Of a stretch of 64,000 nucleotides of DNA, positions 32,743 through 42,234 are shown one piece after another. Each line of letters starts with the position of its first letter. Within the stretch, counting starts at the first letter, position 1. The stretch is from an uncultured Prevotellaceae bacterium (GTDB lineage: Bacteria; Bacteroidota; Bacteroidia; Bacteroidales; Bacteroidaceae). The stretch covers positions 62,001 through 126,000 of the forward strand of contig CACYYG010000009.1 in the NCBI GenBank assembly GCA_902778535.1, read 5' to 3'. The notes beneath the pieces were generated by a model. That model saw nothing but the letters and a program-made list of their open reading frames with translations, searched no databases and was not told the origin of the DNA. Both the position numbers and the translations under genes were made by a program.

Positions 32743-34287
32743 ATGAGAAGAAGGCTCTTTTCAGCGCTGTTAGGACTGATACTCACACTGACGGTCAGCG
32801 CACAGCTGCAGCTGCGAACAGAGGCAGAACTCACCACGTCTTCAGGTGAGTACACTCCGCTGTGGCTACAAGCCAACCGCTACGGACTGAGTTCGCTGGA
32901 AAAGACCAACGGTTACCTTCGTGTTGCACTGTCACGTCCCGCCGAGGCCGATTCGCTGCGCCAGTGGCGGCGCGGCGTCTGTGCCGATGTGGCCGCAGCT
33001 ACGGGCTTCACCAGCAAGATGGTGGTGCAGCAGCTCTACGGCGAGATAGGCTGGAAGAAAGGCCTGCTGACCATTGGCGCCAAGGAGCAGCCTATGGAGC
33101 TGAGGAATCAGGAGCTGAGCAGCGGAGCACAGACGCTGGGCATCAATGCCCGTCCTGTTCCAGGAGTGCGCATAGAGCTGGAAGACTACTGGGACGTGCC
33201 CGGGCTAAACCACTGGCTTGGCTTCAAGGGGTTTATCTTCTACGGCAAGACCACCGACGACGACTGGCAGGTTGACTTCACCCACCGTCAGGAGCGCTAT
33301 ACTGAGAAGACCATGCTACACACGAAGGCCGGCTACCTGCGCATCGGCCCCGACGACAAGCCGCTGCAACTGGAGCTCGGCCTGGAAATGGGCTGTCAGT
33401 TTGCCGGAACCAGCTACATGAAAAGGGTCACTAAGGGCATTCTCAAAAACGAGTCGGGGTTTATGAGTTATCTGCACGCCTTCTTCCCAAGCAGCTCCGA
33501 AGCCAATGAAACCGATTACCGCAACAAGGAGGGTAACCACGTGGGCAGTCTGCTGGCACGCGTCAACTACGAAGGCAAGGCTTTCGGTGCCTCAATCTAT
33601 GTCGACCATTTCTTCGAAGACCAGTCTGGTCTGTTCTTCCTCGACTACGACGGCTACGGCACAGGTGAGAAGTGGGACAAATGGGAGCACTTCAACTGGC
33701 TCGTGTATGACCTGTGTGACATGCAGATTGGCTTGGAACTGCGCCTGAAGCGCTGTCGCTGGGTGCAGACAGTGGTGGCCGAATATCTCACGACAAAGTA
33801 TCAGAGCGGTCCCGTCTACCATGACCATACACGCATTATGAGCGACCATGTGAGCGGCATCGACGACAACTACAATCACTTCATCTTTACCGGCTGGCAG
33901 CACTGGGGACAGGTGATGGGCAATCCGCTCTACCGCTCGCCACTCTACAACGGCGACGGCACCATCTACGTACAGAACAACCGCTTCACAGCCTGGCATT
34001 TCGGTATCAGCGGTACGCCCTTCGAAGGCCTTCACTACCGTCTGCTGGCCACTTGGCAGCATGGCCTCGGCACCTACAAAATCCCTTATGCCGACCCACG
34101 CCGCAATGTCAGTCTGCTGGCAGAAGCCGCCTACGTCTTTCCGCAGCACAGCAAACTCAAGGGATGGAGCGTGCGCGGCGCCGTGGCCACCGACCATGGC
34201 AGGCTGTTGGGCAACAATACCGGTGTGCAGCTGACCATTGGCCGCCAGATGAATATCAACTTCAAAAAGAAAAAGCCAGCATTCTGA
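32743..34287 (+). CDS. Wzi-like capsule assembly outer-membrane protein
   Basis: A 514-residue outer-membrane barrel with signal peptide MRRRLFSALLGLILTLTVSA. The sequence matches the Bacteroidales capsule-assembly Wzi family: LRTEAELTTSSGEYTPLWLQ at the mature N-terminus, GWKKGLLTIGAKEQPMEL, GVRIELEDYWDVPGLNHW, and HDHTRIMSDHVSGIDDNYNH near the end. Wzi holds capsule polysaccharide at the cell surface in enterobacteria; in Bacteroidales the role is inferred. No capsule-synthesis genes lie nearby. A small lipoprotein gene follows after 2 bp. Confidence 0.8.
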   Translation: MRRRLFSALLGLILTLTVSAQLQLRTEAELTTSSGEYTPLWLQANRYGLSSLEKTNGYLRVALSRPAEADSLRQWRRGVCADVAAATGFTSKMVVQQLYGEIGWKKGLLTIGAKEQPMELRNQELSSGAQTLGINARPVPGVRIELEDYWDVPGLNHWLGFKGFIFYGKTTDDDWQVDFTHRQERYTEKTMLHTKAGYLRIGPDDKPLQLELGLEMGCQFAGTSYMKRVTKGILKNESGFMSYLHAFFPSSSEANETDYRNKEGNHVGSLLARVNYEGKAFGASIYVDHFFEDQSGLFFLDYDGYGTGEKWDKWEHFNWLVYDLCDMQIGLELRLKRCRWVQTVVAEYLTTKYQSGPVYHDHTRIMSDHVSGIDDNYNHFIFTGWQHWGQVMGNPLYRSPLYNGDGTIYVQNNRFTAWHFGISGTPFEGLHYRLLATWQHGLGTYKIPYADPRRNVSLLAEAAYVFPQHSKLKGWSVRGAVATDHGRLLGNNTGVQLTIGRQMNINFKKKKPAF

Positions 34288-34289
34288 CC

Positions 34290-34730
34290 ATGAAGATTCT
34301 TTCACGTATCATCATTTTTGCGCTATTGAGCGTGCTCTGCGCCTGCGACAAGTTCCACACCTCCCACAACGGGGCACTGGACGGCTTCTGGCAGCTCACC
34401 TCTGTTGACACGCTGGCCAACGGACACAGCACCGACATGAAGGAGAAGATGATTTTCTGGGCTGTGCAGACCGACCTGCTGGAAATACGCGACCTGACGA
34501 ACAATCAACCACAGATCATCTTCCACTTCAAGCATGACGGCAACACGCTGACACTCATAGATCCCGTGGCCAACAACCGCGTCATCTCCGACAGCATCGT
34601 CACCAACCCCGCCACACTCTACTACTACGGCCTGACCCATCTCAGCGAGACGCTGCAGGTGCTGCATCTCTCGTCCTCCAACATGACGCTGCAGAGCGAG
34701 TTGCTCCGAATGTTCTTCCGCAAATACTGA
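34290..34730 (+). CDS. Small lipocalin-like lipoprotein
   Basis: A 146-residue lipoprotein from ATG 34290; MKILSRIIIFALLSVLCACD gives a lipobox with Cys19. The mature part starts LDGFWQLTSVDTLANG and continues as beta-strands (IIFHFKHDGNTLTLIDP), the pattern of small lipocalin-like Bacteroidales proteins (DUF4488-like). It begins 2 bp after the Wzi-like stop, so the pair is probably one transcript; a surface or periplasmic accessory role is inferred only. Confidence 0.7.
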   Translation: MKILSRIIIFALLSVLCACDKFHTSHNGALDGFWQLTSVDTLANGHSTDMKEKMIFWAVQTDLLEIRDLTNNQPQIIFHFKHDGNTLTLIDPVANNRVISDSIVTNPATLYYYGLTHLSETLQVLHLSSSNMTLQSELLRMFFRKY

Positions 34731-34781
34731 TTCACGCGTACATATAATATAATATAAATAACAACTAAAAAACAAATCATC

Positions 34782-36320
34782 ATGTTCGAAAACCAACCTA
34801 AAGGACTTTTCGCGTTGGCACTGGCCAACACCGGCGAGCGCTTCGGCTATTACACCATGCTCGCTGTCTTTGCACTGTTCCTGAGAGCGAACTACGGACT
34901 GTCGGCAGGCATGGCCGGCACCATCTACAGCTCGTTCCTCATGCTCGTCTACTTCTTCCCGCTCATCGGCGGCATCATGGCCGACAAGTTCGGCTTCGGC
35001 AAAATGGTCACCACGGGCATCATCATCATGTTCCTCGGCTACCTGCTGCTCTCTGTTCCTCTGGGCGGCGACACCACGGCCCTCGTGGTCATGCTGGCAG
35101 CCCTGCTGCTCATCGGCTTCGGCACCGGCCTGTTCAAGGGCAACCTGCAGGTGATGGTGGGCGACCTCTACAACGACCCGAAGTATGCCGACAAGCGCGA
35201 TGCCGGCTTCTCCATCTTCTACATGGCCATCAACATCGGCGCACTCTTTGCTCCGACTGCAGCCATCAAGATCAAGGAGTGGGCTGAGACATCGCTGGGC
35301 TACTCCAGCAACGACGCCTACCATTTCTCGTTTGCCGTGGCCTGCGCCTCGCTCATTCTCTCCATCGCCATCTACTACATCTTCCGCAGCACCTTCCGCC
35401 ACACTGAGGGAGGAAAGAAGAAAGCGGAAAGTGGAAAGCTGAAAGAGGAGAATGTGCCTGAGCTGACGAAGGAAGAGACCAAGCAGCGCATCGTGGCACT
35501 GTGCCTGGTGTTCGCCGTGGTCATCTTCTTCTGGATGGCATTCCACCAGAACGGCCTGTCGCTGACCTACTTCGCCGACGAGTTTACCGACCACACCGTG
35601 GAAGGTGTACAGAGCATGGCCTTCGACGTGTGGAACCTCGTGCTTATCATCTTCATCGTCTATGCAGGCTTCGCCCTGTTCCAGAGCAAGACGCCGAAGG
35701 GGCGCTACATTGCCGCCGCTATCATTATCGTGGCTGTAGGCCTGCTGGTGTGGAAGTACACGCAGCTGGAAGGCGAGCTGGGCATCAAGGCTCCCATTTT
35801 CCAGCAGTTTAATCCCTTCTACGTGGTGGCGCTGACGCCCGTTTCAATGGCAATCTTCGGTGCCCTGTCTGCCAAAGGCAAGGAACCGTCGGCACCGCGC
35901 AAGATTGCCTACGGCATGATTGTGGCCGCTGCCGCCTACGCCCTGATGGCCTTCGGGTCGATGGGCCTGCCCATGCCTCAGACGGAGATAGGACCTGACG
36001 GCGAGCCCGTGGCTATGCATGTGGCCGAAGTAACTCCCAACCTGCTCATCGGCACCTATCTCATCCTCACCTTCGGCGAGCTGTTGCTCTCGCCGATGGG
36101 AATCTCATTCGTGTCGAAGGTGGCACCGCCGAAGTACAAGGGCATGATGATGGGCGGCTGGTTCGTAGCCACCGCCATTGGCAACCAGCTCGTCGTCGTT
36201 GGCGGTCTGCTGTGGGGCGCCGTACCCCTCTGGGTGTGCTGGAGCGTCTTCCTCGTCATCTGCCTCGTTGCCGCCATCTTCATGTTTGCCATGATGAAAC
36301 GGCTTGAGAAAGTCTGCTAA
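34782..36320 (+). CDS. POT-family proton-coupled oligopeptide transporter
   Basis: A 512-residue inner-membrane MFS protein with about 12-14 helices. POT signatures seen: NTGERFGYYTMLAVFALFL (the ExxER-type motif) in helix 1, GFGTGLFKGNLQVMVGDLY, and FSIFYMAINIGALFAP. It imports di- and tripeptides with protons. The cytoplasmic linker after helix 6 (KKKAESGKLKEENV; 35408-35450) is encoded by iterated GGAAAG/GTGGAAAG units. It lies near secreted peptidases that could supply peptides. No clear own promoter was found in the 51-bp gap upstream. Confidence 0.9.
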   Translation: MFENQPKGLFALALANTGERFGYYTMLAVFALFLRANYGLSAGMAGTIYSSFLMLVYFFPLIGGIMADKFGFGKMVTTGIIIMFLGYLLLSVPLGGDTTALVVMLAALLLIGFGTGLFKGNLQVMVGDLYNDPKYADKRDAGFSIFYMAINIGALFAPTAAIKIKEWAETSLGYSSNDAYHFSFAVACASLILSIAIYYIFRSTFRHTEGGKKKAESGKLKEENVPELTKEETKQRIVALCLVFAVVIFFWMAFHQNGLSLTYFADEFTDHTVEGVQSMAFDVWNLVLIIFIVYAGFALFQSKTPKGRYIAAAIIIVAVGLLVWKYTQLEGELGIKAPIFQQFNPFYVVALTPVSMAIFGALSAKGKEPSAPRKIAYGMIVAAAAYALMAFGSMGLPMPQTEIGPDGEPVAMHVAEVTPNLLIGTYLILTFGELLLSPMGISFVSKVAPPKYKGMMMGGWFVATAIGNQLVVVGGLLWGAVPLWVCWSVFLVICLVAAIFMFAMMKRLEKVC

Positions 36321-36352
36321 GCAGGCTTCGGCCTAAAGAACAAATGAGAAAT

Positions 36353-36404
36353 GATAAATGATAAAGCCATGCGGACTTTTTTCCTGACAGTTTTATCATT
36401 TATC
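36353..36404 (+). promoter_or_regulatory. Perfect 13-bp inverted repeat around the start codon of the nuclease-fold gene
   Basis: GATAAATGATAAA (36353-36365) pairs with TTTATCATTTATC (36392-36404). ATG 36369 lies in the loop. If it forms in mRNA it would gate translation; the arms are made of the ATGATAA units seen elsewhere. Confidence 0.6.
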
Positions 36405-37322
36405 CTTTTTCATTTGACATCTAACAGCGTAGCTGCGCAGGTGTTCGTGGAGCTGAACTGTGAAAACCTGTTCGACACGCGTCACGATGAGGGGAAACAG
36501 GACGAAGAGTTCACGCCCGAGGGCTCGCGCCGCTGGACGCCTACGCGCTACTGGCGTAAGCTAAACGCCACGGGCCAGGAGATTCTCTCATGCAGTGAGG
36601 AGTTGCCTGCACTGGTGGCAATCATCGAGATAGAAAACGACACGGTGGCCAGAGACCTGACGCGGCGTTCGCTGCTGCGCAATGCGGGCTATGAGTATCT
36701 GATGACCGAATCGCCCGACGTACGCGGTCTGGACGTGGCATTGCTCTATCTTCCTGCACGCTTCCGCCCGCTGTGCTACGACGTCCTGGATGTGCCGACT
36801 TTGCCCAACATGCGTCCCACGCGACAGATTCTCTACGTGCAGGGCGAGACACAGCGACGAGACACATTGCATCTCTTCATAGTACACGCCCCAAGCCGCT
36901 ATAACGGCGAATTGGAGACACGTCCGCATCGGCAGCAGGTCACCAACATCCTCACGGCAGCCCTCGACACGCTCATCACGAAGAATGTCATCGTGGCTGG
37001 CGATTTCAACGACTATGCCGACAGTCCCTCGCTCGCGGCACTGGAAGCAACCGGCCTTGTCAACATCAGCGCCAAGGCCACAGGAGCTTCAGGCCGCGCC
37101 AAGGGCACGTACCGATACCACGGCGAATGGCAATCCTTAGACCATATTCTGCTCTCTCCCACCCTATCCGAGCGAATGGACACCGTCTACATCAACGACG
37201 CCACCTTTCTCCTTGAACCAGAAAATACCTATGGAGGTTGGAAGCCTCGCCGCACTTACAACGGCTACCGCTATCAGCGCGGTTTCAGCGACCATCTGCC
37301 CTTAGTGCTCCGCCTGCACTAA
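36369..37322 (+). CDS. Secreted endonuclease/exonuclease/phosphatase-fold protein
   Basis: About 317 residues from ATG 36369 (MRTFFLTVLSFILFHLTSNS signal peptide); ATG 36351 would add six residues. EEP-fold signs: ELNCENLFDTRHDEG (Asn and metal ligand), VAIIEIENDTV (Glu ligand), HAPSRYNGE, IVAGDFNDYADSPS and a final FSDHLPLVLRLH, so all catalytic elements are present. The family includes DNases, phosphodiesterases and sphingomyelinases; an exported member is likely a nuclease or phosphodiesterase. Co-transcription with the POT gene 48 bp upstream is possible. Confidence 0.8.
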   Translation: MRTFFLTVLSFILFHLTSNSVAAQVFVELNCENLFDTRHDEGKQDEEFTPEGSRRWTPTRYWRKLNATGQEILSCSEELPALVAIIEIENDTVARDLTRRSLLRNAGYEYLMTESPDVRGLDVALLYLPARFRPLCYDVLDVPTLPNMRPTRQILYVQGETQRRDTLHLFIVHAPSRYNGELETRPHRQQVTNILTAALDTLITKNVIVAGDFNDYADSPSLAALEATGLVNISAKATGASGRAKGTYRYHGEWQSLDHILLSPTLSERMDTVYINDATFLLEPENTYGGWKPRRTYNGYRYQRGFSDHLPLVLRLH

Positions 37323-37381
37323 ATCATTCTTCCTCTCGTCCGTACCTCTTTCGCACAAATAGTTAAATTTTGGAAATTTTA

Positions 37382-37442
37382 GTAACCACGTGGGTTACTG
37401 CCAGTAACCCGCATGGTTACAGTCAGTAACCCACGTGGTTAC
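37382..37442. repeat. Array of three 17-bp palindromes at 22-bp steps (locus 3)
   Basis: Units 37382-37398 (GTAACCACGTGGGTTAC), 37404-37420 (GTAACCCGCATGGTTAC, imperfect) and 37426-37442 (GTAACCCACGTGGTTAC), spacers TGCCA and AGTCA. It lies in a convergent gap between the EEP-fold gene and the C25 peptidase, so it cannot be a promoter operator for either. Confidence 0.95.
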
Positions 37443-37511
37443 TGTTTTAGAGAATTTGGTTGGGTACAAAAAAAACCGCCGCAAAGCGACGGTTATTGTA
37501 AATGCATTTGG

Positions 37512-37610
37512 AGCTCAGGTCTTCTCTCACTTAATCACGACCTTGAGCTTTGCTCGAGCTCGTTCCCGTTCGGAAGACCTCGAGCAAGCTCAGGTCTTCT
37601 CTCACTTAAT
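37512..37610. repeat. 75-bp direct repeat and palindrome at the end of the C25 gene
   Basis: AGCTCAGGTCTTCTCTCACTTAAT occurs at 37512-37535 and 37587-37610. Between them lies a palindrome-rich stretch (GGAAGACCTCGAGCAAGCTC.. against AGGTCTTC). It overlaps the last ~25 codons of the peptidase gene. Confidence 0.85.
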
Positions 37611-40600
37611 TGCTGTTCGAGCTTCTTGCCGTCAACAGTGTACCAACCGCTCTCGTTCAATTTTTCATTGTCAATTGAAATGATGCCCGTAGTCACGTCG
37701 CCGCCGAAATCGAGCACGAACTGCTGGATTCTCTTCATAGCTTCCGCTGAGAACTGGAAGTAGGCGCGGCAGGCCTTCAGCGTGCGGTTTACACCCGTAT
37801 GCTTCAGCGTGCTGCCAGCGGTCATGTAGTAGATGTCGGTGTCGTCAGGAGTAATGTCAAAGGCATCGTAGTAGCCGATGAACTTCACATTTCCATTGAC
37901 AAACGAGAGGGTCTGGCCCACAGGCTCGCTGATGGTGACGTTTTTAAACTCGGGGTTCACAATGTTGTCGCCGCCCTCCCACTTGATGATGTAGGGCACG
38001 CCAGCTTCGAGTTCCGTTACAGCCTCGCCGAAGGTCAGCGACACATGTGTATTGTTCATCGTGGCATCGGCCAGCGTCTTGGCCGTGGCACCACTGAGCG
38101 GGCTGTCGGCCAGCGTCACGTTGAAGGGCAGGCAGAGGGTGTTCCATTCGCCGTCCTTATAGAGCGTGCGGCCAACCAGCATCACGTCTTTGTTGACGTC
38201 ACTGTTGTTGACAAGAGTGTTGATAAGGGTGCTGTTGTTAGTGGCGTTGTCGGCAAGTACCAGACCGCTGAAAGTGGTAAAGTCTATAGTACTCCATTTG
38301 CTTTCACCATCTTCGCCACACAGCGACTTCACCTTCACTGCATACTCAGCGCCTGGCTCAAGGTTGGTCAAGGTGCATGGGCTAGCAGCCGGGTTCACCG
38401 TTGTCCATGTCATCTCTTCTCCAACAACGGTAACATCGTCGATATAGAGCAGGTGCTGGTCGTTGCAGTCGTAGTGGCGGATGGCCACATAGCCATTGCC
38501 GCTGTAAGCACTCAGGTCAACGGTGTATTCTTTCCAGCTGTTATTAGTCAACGTCACTGTCAGCTCAGTATTCGTGAAGTCACTGATGCTGTTGCCTGTC
38601 GTTGACACCAACACTGAGAACTTCTCGGCAGGATAGTTGCTCATTCGTGATGCTGCATAGAAGGTGATGCTTCCGCCTAAAGGTATCTGCGGAGAAACGA
38701 GGTAGTTGTCGGGAGTGACAGCTGAACCAGAACCATTTGGCGTACTGGCGGAAATATAGGATTCCGACAGCATCATTCCGGAGGAAGAATTGTGACATAC
38801 GGGAACTATCTGGCTTCCGTTGGAGTCGTATGCTACATACTCTGTGTTGTGCATCCAGTTGTGTGGCGAAGTTCCTGTAGTACCTTTAAGAAGGGTCCAT
38901 CCTTGTGTACCGTCTTCAAAATCATAGGAAAGCGTCTTTTGGGCTTTTGCATATTGCAACTCGTAGCTGTCGGCTTCGCCTTCCCAACTTACGATGGCAG
39001 AGCTGTTAGTGATGTCAGAGACGCTCAAACCCGTAGGAGCCGGACAAGCCACGGCGCTTGACTCCTTGGTGATGATGAGCTGGTTCTTTACCTTTAAGAC
39101 ATTATTGTAACTTTCTGAAGAAGTCGGTGGTGACAACGGATTATAATTGGTATCGTCACTGTACGCATAGATGGCCTGATTTGAATTTGTACTGAACACA
39201 CGACAAGTCATATGAGGAGAACCGGTCCAAGCGCCACTATTGTCATCAGTCACGAGAACAACGTTGGATGTACCGTCATATTCAAACGGAGTATCGAGGG
39301 TGATGGTTGTCCAGGCACCGGCCACCATGGTGACACTGCCGCTAAACACCTTATCAGAAGCCGAAACAGCAATCCAGTCGGCCTTACTCGAGAAAGAGTT
39401 CTTGTCGGTAGCCTTCAGATAGAATTCGAGGGTACGCGTCTTCACGGCACCGCCATTATAGAAGGCTATGCTAGTGATGCTGCCAGCGTTGCCCAACTCG
39501 GCTGCAGTGTAAATCTGCTCGGAAAGAGAGTATTTATAATAGTTGTAGCTCGGCAGATACTCGTTAGTTGTAGTACCGCTGCCAATCATCACGCCTTCAG
39601 CAAAGTTAGCCACCAAGTTTGCATTGCTGGTGACGTTGAAGGTGTATACAGCATCGGTGGAAACCACCTGCCCATTCTGAGTCCAGTTGACAAACATATA
39701 GCCATCGGCAGGCATGGCGGTCACGGTGCATGGTGCGTTGTAGTTGTATTCGTCACTACTGCTGACAGTGCCGTAGTTGGCGTTGTTGGGAGCGACATTC
39801 ACTGTGAAAATCTGGTCGGAAACAATGGAGAAGCTGCCTTCCCAAGTGTTGTCGCCATTGACTGCGGTGTAGTTCAAAATGACAGGAGCACCCAAGGTCA
39901 CAGCCGAATTAAGACGGAACCTGAAGCCGCTCAGTGTAGTGGTGGCATCGGCACCGAGAGCATCGAAGGTAGCGGTATTGGCACCATCGACAAAGGTGAC
40001 ATTGTTATCGCTTGAAGACAAGGTAACAGTGGTGAGACCCGTAGTAGCATTGGTACCTACATTCTTGAAGGTAAGGCTCAGGTCGGTGTCTATGCCAACC
40101 AGAGCGCTGTTTGGCGTAAAGCCGGCAAGGCTGAGGTATGGACCATCGGGGGCGATGACGCTAATAGTGCTGAGACTGGTAACCTTATTATAGCCGAAGA
40201 CGCAGAGCGTGAGTTCTGAGCCGACGGCTGGAGAGCCGCTTAGGGTGATGGTAGCCACGCCGTTGCTGACGGTAGCTTTGCCCAAAATGTTGTGATCAGC
40301 ATCGGTGATAGTGGCCAAAGCGCCGTCGCCATTGCTGACAGTCACGTTGTAGGTAGATGCTCCTGGAAAAACCACGCCATCATGGCTGACAGTCATTGCC
40401 TGCGGCGTTTTGGTGCGCAGCATCAACGACGGGTCACCATAGAGAATCCAAGCTTGATAGGTACCGACGGCTGAGGCATCTGAAGTGCTGTAATGGTCGA
40501 AGATACCAAACAGACCATTGATAGCCGTTCCGCCAAGAGTGCGTTTGATGTTGTTGCTTTTCTGTTCGGTGAGAATGTCAACAAACTCGTCCTGGGCCCA

Positions 40601-42199
40601 CATGGGCGGAACCCAAGGCTGTGAAATGTAGGAGAACATGCCGCCGACAGCACCGGTAAGCGCACCATTTTTTGTAGCATGCATCCAAGTCTCGGCAAAA
40701 CAGTCACCACTGGAGTAATCATACTTGCCCACCAAACAGGCAACCGAGAAGATAAACGGCAGCTTATTGCTGTTGGTCAAGGCGTTGACGTTGGAATTCA
40801 TGTAATAATGCGACTGCCATCCGGTCTCTTCACCGTGGTTGCAGTAGTTAATGATACCGACACCGCTGTTGATGTGGTTGCTGATAGTGGTTGTCGTTGA
40901 CGAGGGGAATCCGCTTACATTTTTATAATCCTGATAGACGGTTGAATAACCAAAGTTCAAAAGGTCAGTGCGCAGGTTCTCAATATGCTCGTAGTCATCT
41001 TCACCGTTATGACCGCCACTGCCTTCCGTAGTACTGATGCCCAAACCGTTTTGGCACCATGTGTCATTGGTGGTCAAGTCGCGCTCGTAAGTGATGACTT
41101 TGTTTACCTGAGTGGTTACTTGAGCGACCGAACTGGCAGAGAAGCGGCCAATGAAGACATCGTTGTAGAGGTCGTTGCCAACAATCTGTCCGTAAGCGTT
41201 ATCGCCCTTGCCCTCATAACCTGAAGCTCCTGTGTAGGTATAGCCAGGAATCTGAGCCACATCGCCAACGAGCAGCACGTGCGTCAGATTGTTGTTGGCG
41301 TTGTACTGATTTTGGATATAAGTCTTGAGTTTCGCATAGGTAAGACTACTGTTGACAGTGCTGGTTCCCACAATCGTTGTATTCACACCGCGAGTCTTTT
41401 TCCAGTTGACGAAATCAGTCATCGCGTTGATAAAATTATCGTAGCAGATGATCAAAAGGTCACCATCTTCGTCCACAGGCGTGTATTTGGTCTGCGTGGC
41501 CTCATAGTTGATGAAATGACGCCCATAGAGATTCTTGAAATCCGGGTCTGTTTTCACAACTTTGCTTTGACGAGACGTCAGGGGGTTCTGGCCGTTATCG
41601 TCCACCTTGTACATCTCCACGGTTAAATCATAATACACACGGAGAGTCTTCGTGACGGGATTGTAGACAAAAGGATGAACCGCCATGTTCTGTCCGCGAT
41701 AGTCGCGGAGGATATACGGATCGTACAGCTCTGCGCTGCTGGCCGGGAAGAAGGCGTCCTTATTGTAGCTGTCGCCGTAGGTATAAGGCACAGTGGCCGG
41801 GTCGATGGTACGAGGGAAGTCACCCTTTGAGGGGGCAACCATCATGTTATTGAAGTCCATGTACTTGGCTTCAACCACACGGACATTCATACGGGCCTGA
41901 TCGCCGATGATAGCGGGGATGCCAATCATGGGCACGTCCGGCTCGCCTGCTTTAGCAGTGCTAACCGACTTGGGCACAGAGATGATGTTGGCCTCTCCTT
42001 TAGGAGTAGTAACGGTTGTGGTGTAGAAACCTGCTACCTGAAGGTGCACCTTGATGCTTTCCTCGGATGAGGAAACCAACTGCAATTTCATCGAAGCAGG
42101 TGTATCGTCGAGGATTTTCGTCCACTCCGGCTTCGCGTTTTGTGAGAAGGTCGTGGTACTGATTACCAGGGCCAAGAGAATAAGCCAATGTCTTTTCAT
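37535..42199 (-). CDS. Gingipain-type C25 cysteine peptidase, large secreted protein
   Basis: A 1554-residue secreted protein. Seen: signal peptide MKRHWLILLALVISTTTFS, a propeptide region (about 25-240), a C25 domain (about 245-610) with likely catalytic His455 (NYCNHGEETGW) and Cys488 (FSVACLVGKYDY), then Ig-like and fibronectin-like modules, a jelly-roll-type region near 1130-1290, and a sorting-domain-like tail (TGIISIDNEKLNESGWYTVDGKKLE). The final 25 residues are encoded by repeat DNA and do not match the usual ending; see findings. Family members digest host or dietary proteins and are exported by the type IX system in Porphyromonas. It starts 35 bp after RNase G. Confidence 0.85.
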   Translation of the reverse strand: MKRHWLILLALVISTTTFSQNAKPEWTKILDDTPASMKLQLVSSSEESIKVHLQVAGFYTTTVTTPKGEANIISVPKSVSTAKAGEPDVPMIGIPAIIGDQARMNVRVVEAKYMDFNNMMVAPSKGDFPRTIDPATVPYTYGDSYNKDAFFPASSAELYDPYILRDYRGQNMAVHPFVYNPVTKTLRVYYDLTVEMYKVDDNGQNPLTSRQSKVVKTDPDFKNLYGRHFINYEATQTKYTPVDEDGDLLIICYDNFINAMTDFVNWKKTRGVNTTIVGTSTVNSSLTYAKLKTYIQNQYNANNNLTHVLLVGDVAQIPGYTYTGASGYEGKGDNAYGQIVGNDLYNDVFIGRFSASSVAQVTTQVNKVITYERDLTTNDTWCQNGLGISTTEGSGGHNGEDDYEHIENLRTDLLNFGYSTVYQDYKNVSGFPSSTTTTISNHINSGVGIINYCNHGEETGWQSHYYMNSNVNALTNSNKLPFIFSVACLVGKYDYSSGDCFAETWMHATKNGALTGAVGGMFSYISQPWVPPMWAQDEFVDILTEQKSNNIKRTLGGTAINGLFGIFDHYSTSDASAVGTYQAWILYGDPSLMLRTKTPQAMTVSHDGVVFPGASTYNVTVSNGDGALATITDADHNILGKATVSNGVATITLSGSPAVGSELTLCVFGYNKVTSLSTISVIAPDGPYLSLAGFTPNSALVGIDTDLSLTFKNVGTNATTGLTTVTLSSSDNNVTFVDGANTATFDALGADATTTLSGFRFRLNSAVTLGAPVILNYTAVNGDNTWEGSFSIVSDQIFTVNVAPNNANYGTVSSSDEYNYNAPCTVTAMPADGYMFVNWTQNGQVVSTDAVYTFNVTSNANLVANFAEGVMIGSGTTTNEYLPSYNYYKYSLSEQIYTAAELGNAGSITSIAFYNGGAVKTRTLEFYLKATDKNSFSSKADWIAVSASDKVFSGSVTMVAGAWTTITLDTPFEYDGTSNVVLVTDDNSGAWTGSPHMTCRVFSTNSNQAIYAYSDDTNYNPLSPPTSSESYNNVLKVKNQLIITKESSAVACPAPTGLSVSDITNSSAIVSWEGEADSYELQYAKAQKTLSYDFEDGTQGWTLLKGTTGTSPHNWMHNTEYVAYDSNGSQIVPVCHNSSSGMMLSESYISASTPNGSGSAVTPDNYLVSPQIPLGGSITFYAASRMSNYPAEKFSVLVSTTGNSISDFTNTELTVTLTNNSWKEYTVDLSAYSGNGYVAIRHYDCNDQHLLYIDDVTVVGEEMTWTTVNPAASPCTLTNLEPGAEYAVKVKSLCGEDGESKWSTIDFTTFSGLVLADNATNNSTLINTLVNNSDVNKDVMLVGRTLYKDGEWNTLCLPFNVTLADSPLSGATAKTLADATMNNTHVSLTFGEAVTELEAGVPYIIKWEGGDNIVNPEFKNVTISEPVGQTLSFVNGNVKFIGYYDAFDITPDDTDIYYMTAGSTLKHTGVNRTLKACRAYFQFSAEAMKRIQQFVLDFGGDVTTGIISIDNEKLNESGWYTVDGKKLEQQLSERRPELARGLPNGNELEQSSRS

Positions 42200-42234
42200 A
42201 TTTCTATCGGTTTTTTCTAAGGATCAAGATGGCT

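Noticed and set aside
37413-37763. Plus-strand frame across the end of the C25 gene
   Set aside because: It runs through the palindrome array and the 75-bp repeat; the SSGLLSLN-type repeats in it are translated repeat DNA.
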